A stretch of 64,000 nucleotides of DNA from Brachycybe producta (lineage: Eukaryota; Arthropoda; Diplopoda; Playtdesmida; Andrognathidae): contig JAUPFP010000008.1 of assembly GCA_036925085.1 (NCBI GenBank), positions 4,985,277 through 5,049,276 on the forward strand, read 5' to 3'. Below the pieces are notes generated by a model that saw only the letters and a list, made by a program, of their open reading frames with translations, was not told the origin of the DNA and ran no database searches. Each line of letters starts with the position of its first letter. Position 1 is the first letter of the stretch. Shown piece by piece: positions 60,714 to 64,000 of this stretch. Made by a program: the position numbers and the translations under genes.

Positions 60714-62854
60714 TTATATAGCTTATATATTATAACAATCTAAACATTAAAGAGATTTGTGTTAGGTAGAAGGGAAAATAAAAGTAGAAAGAAAAAAAAA
60801 AGATGTCATCACAACAAATGTACACATTGTTTGCGATGTCGCATCTACTATTTATTACAGGCCACAGTTTATATAATGGTGCAAATGTTGCATACACACA
60901 CATCCACATCTGGATTGAATAGGACGACAAACACTCAGGATAATGTGATTTCAATATCGCAACGTTCAAAAAAAGACGAAAAACTTTAATTAAGAGTGAC
61001 AAAATTGCAACTGCCACTTTTGTTTACACTTTAATGTAGTTTTGCACTTGATGCAAGTCTCTTCTAAACAAAACAAAATAGCAACAAGAGAGAGATCTAC
61101 ATGGAAAAATAAAACAAGAAGAAGAAGAAAAAAAAACTTAACCAGAAGCTAAATAAAATGTTTTCTTTCTTTCTCTCTCTCTTCAGTTTTATTTCAGAGA
61201 ATGTCTAAAAAAAATGTTTAGTTACATATGATAAACAAATAGACAAATTTGTTATAAATTAAAATTACAAAAGAAGCTGAAAAGTAAACAATAGGATAAA
61301 AGAACAAAAGGGTCACACACTTATGACCAGTAGTGAAGTAGCAGCCCCCTTAATGACGGGCAATCACTGCATTCATGTATATACAGTAGAAATAATACTC
61401 TTGGTCCTTTTAGAAAACAAAACTAGTACTACCATTGTAATTTAGTTATAATTAATTGTTAAAACGGAACAACAGTGGGTATTTTTTATTTTTTTTTTTT
61501 AGTATTTCTACCTTTGTTTTATTTGTTTAGTTAACAATAATGTTATTACATTACAATTTGTCTGACATCTTCAGACAATTATGAAAGTGTAATAATTTAA
61601 ATCTAAAAATATTTTAGAAATAAACTTATTATCATAGCAGGTGTTTTTAAATATAATTTAATTTTTTTCCTGATTTTTGACTATTTTCTTAAAAGAAATA
61701 TTATAATTTTCGCAAATTCTAATGGATTATATTGTTCAAAAGAGATAAAAGGTTTAAAATTTTGAATATAACACGGTCCAATTTATTGGAATCACTGTGT
61801 TGGTTCCGACATTCAACGCAGCCAACAAAAATAGGACCTGTTCTATGTCAATCCAGTAAACTACAGGGTGTTACAAGGATTATAGCCAATGAGAAGCAAG
61901 TACAATTGCTGCTAGCTAGATTACATAATACGTTTGTTTAATGTACAATATACAAAATACGAATGCTCATGTACAGTATGTGAACATGTTGAACGTCTTG
62001 ATTTGTTTAATTTCAACAATATTGATTCCAAAAAAAAAATCAGACAGTGTATGTCCACCTTTAGTCTGACATTTAAAGCTAAACCCAAATATGTAATTTT
62101 GCAGTATTACAATTTATATTGTTTAAATTATTAACAAAATAAACACTAAAGTAGGTCAGACTGCCTGATATTATTTCATCATCATCATCATCATCATCAT
62201 ACAACCAAAAAAGAAACAAGAATAAAAGTTTTTAAATGAATCAAATAACATTTTCTTTTAAAGACCTTATAAAATAGTCATGAAGAAGAGAGAAAGAAAA
62301 AGAAGAAAAAAGACAAAACAAGAAACAGGCAGAACTTTTAAACTGAATAAAAACAAAGAAAGAAAAAATAGACTAGAACCTAAAAATGAAAAAAAAAACC
62401 TAAAAAGAACCAGAAAAACGAGACCAAACAAACTGAGTAACAAAAAAAAAAAAGGATTTCGTATCCTAAGTCTCATCAATAAAAATTAGAGCCAATAAGT
62501 AAAACTTGAAGCAAATAGCGGAAGAAAAAGGAGGAGAAAAGATTTACTTTTCAAACAATGCAACAATATCGTTTAAATGTAATGTCCCATTAGGGACTTG
62601 CATAAAAAACATAACCCTCTGTTAAATTATATCCGGCAACATTATTTTTTTTTCATTTTGTCAACTAACACACCCTTCCATTATTTAATAATAAAATTAG
62701 TAAAGGACCCACAAAAAAAATATAAAACATTTCAACACTAGAAAACCCTAATGAAATCAAGTCAAGAATAATCGAAAATAACTAACCCCTTTTTCCTAAT
62801 AAAGCACAAGAACTATACTACTATGATTCATGATTTTTATAGATTTTATATGGT

Positions 62855-62860
<6 letters not shown>
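60712..62860. other. Spacer, no gene seen
   Basis: AT-rich. (TCA)n at 62177-62201 and an A-rich purine tract at 62278-62460 that gives a spurious lysine/arginine frame. CAGTAAACTACAGGGTGTTACAAGG near 61855 hints at an element end. Confidence 0.5.

Positions 62861-62902
<42 letters not shown>
62861..62902. repeat. (AT)n microsatellite
   Basis: About 21 AT units. Confidence 0.97.
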
Positions 62903-62904
<2 letters not shown>

Positions 62905-63824
62905 TCAATGCATTCTCTTCTGTATAAAAATCAGTGGAATTTCTCAAGAGACCAACCAGTCAGTAGTGCTGTGGCGTGTGTGATCTCCCCCCACTTTCTC
63001 TCCTAACATCATCCACCCTATTTAGGCCCTAACTCCACCTTCTCCTCATGAAGCAAAGAATTACATTAAAAATCAATGCAAGACCAAGAAGAAAAAACAC
63101 CTTACTCCTATTTTTCTACATAAAGCCTGATAACAACCCATCTCAAACCAACATTAATCATCCAATTACCTGAATCAGCAATTAAAAAAAAGTGAAGTTG
63201 AATATAAAAAACACACACACAACCCCATGACTGGCTGTGTGGATTTGAATGAGTAAAACTTAAAAGCGCATTGTAATTAGGTGTGCCGCCGCCGCCGCCG
63301 CCTCCTCCGCCAACAAAAAACAAAACACACACCGAGTAGTGCAGAGTCAGAAAACGAATACGAATTTCAATCGATCAATAAACTTCCTATTCAAACACCA
63401 ACACAAGACTTTTGAGAGGGTTTTTTTTGTTTAAAAAAAGGTTCAAAATAACGACAATGATACAAAACAAATACTTTATAAAAAAAAAATCTAAAGTAAA
63501 CAAGAGGTTTTTGTTTTGCAAATTGCCATATTAAGCATAAAAACCATTGTTTGGAAGAAAAAAAAAGTGCATAAATCGAACAAGGCCTAAAAGCCTTCGT
63601 ATCTAATGACATGACTGAAACAAAAAAAAAATACTAACACAAAATTTGGAAACTAGCTATCTCCTCACTAGAAATCCCTATGACTTTTTTTTTTAATATG
63701 GTGCACGTAACTTGCTCAATTCAACTGCATGAGTGCTCTACTGAATAACGTCACATTCTCGTGTTCAAACAGCTAATTGCGGCCTATCCAAACCTATTTC
63801 GGGTTATTGCACGCCTTTGATACG
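62903..63824. other. Spacer with a (GCC)n run
   Basis: (GCC)n then CTCCTCCGCC at 63284-63311, reading as a glycine run on the minus strand. Otherwise AT-rich, no supported frame. Confidence 0.5.
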
Positions 63825-63945
63825 CAGTGGCGTAGCTATGGGGAGCAATATGGAAGTGACATTTGCTTCCGGTACCAGTCTCCAAAAGGACGCCTTCAAA
63901 TCTTATTTAAATTTTTAAAATTTTATTTCCAAGTTTCCTCATTAA
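63825..63945. mobile_element. Transposon end-like repeat, copy 2 of 2
   Basis: CAGTGGCGTAGCTATGGGGAG, then TCTCCAAAAGGACGCCTTC and TTTTATTTCCAAGTTTCCTC, match 14187-14320. CAGTGGCGTAGCTA is a typical class II terminus. The element may continue past the window. Confidence 0.7.
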
Positions 63946-64000
63946 GGAGTTGTTTCCATTGGGGTCAAAATATGAACTTTTTGAAAATTTCAACTGGTGA

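Overview
This window is A+T-rich nuclear DNA (by eye about 70 percent A+T) from an animal, most likely an invertebrate. The signs are abundant dinucleotide arrays (AT, CT/GA, GT), many small non-autonomous DNA transposons, Helitron ends, SINE-like retroposons and a short run of the pentamer GGTTA. I cannot fix the clade. The mix suits a mollusc such as a gastropod, but the GGTTA run is also common in arthropods. There is no operon structure, ribosome binding site, phage, plasmid or CRISPR array, and I found no intact tRNA or rRNA gene.

No complete protein-coding gene is visible. The longest open frames (121 to 151 codons) are low-complexity, microsatellite-derived or transposon-derived. Most of the window is therefore intergenic or intronic. 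The best coding candidates are two consecutive exon-like open segments on the minus strand at 7973-8645, with matching splice phases, and a 57-codon charged ORF at 43789-43962 on the plus strand. Neither resembles a family I can name.

Layout. 0-8 kb is AT-rich spacer with a 21-bp-stem hairpin at 1741, GC-richer transposon-like islands at 2.1 and 3.5 kb and a long (AT)n at 4.7 kb. 8 kb holds the candidate exons. 10-20 kb carries foldback and TIR elements, including two neighbours at 16952-17211 and 17313-17475 with 8-bp target duplications and a TA-flanked element at 15382-15920. 20-28 kb has a 31-bp tandem array, two Helitron copies, a roughly 180-bp satellite and a 151-bp hAT-like element with a perfect 8-bp duplication. 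28-42 kb is mostly featureless AT-rich spacer, with a 55-bp-arm hairpin at 30.0 kb and second copies of dispersed families. 42.7-44.0 kb is a compact nest: a tRNA-derived SINE with an 11-bp duplication, then a 128-bp retroposon with a 15-bp duplication that broke a Helitron end, then the 57-codon ORF. 49-55 kb contains several copies of a GGGTCGTATTC palindromic MITE and a 503-bp foldback element whose arms are a 16-bp minisatellite. 55-60 kb has more MITEs, a third Helitron copy and two hAT-like elements with 8-bp duplications. The last 4 kb is AT-rich spacer with (AT)n, (GCC)n and a transposon end.

The dominant content is thus a graveyard of short mobile elements in several repeated families. 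These families, and their nested insertions, are what the sequence supports best.
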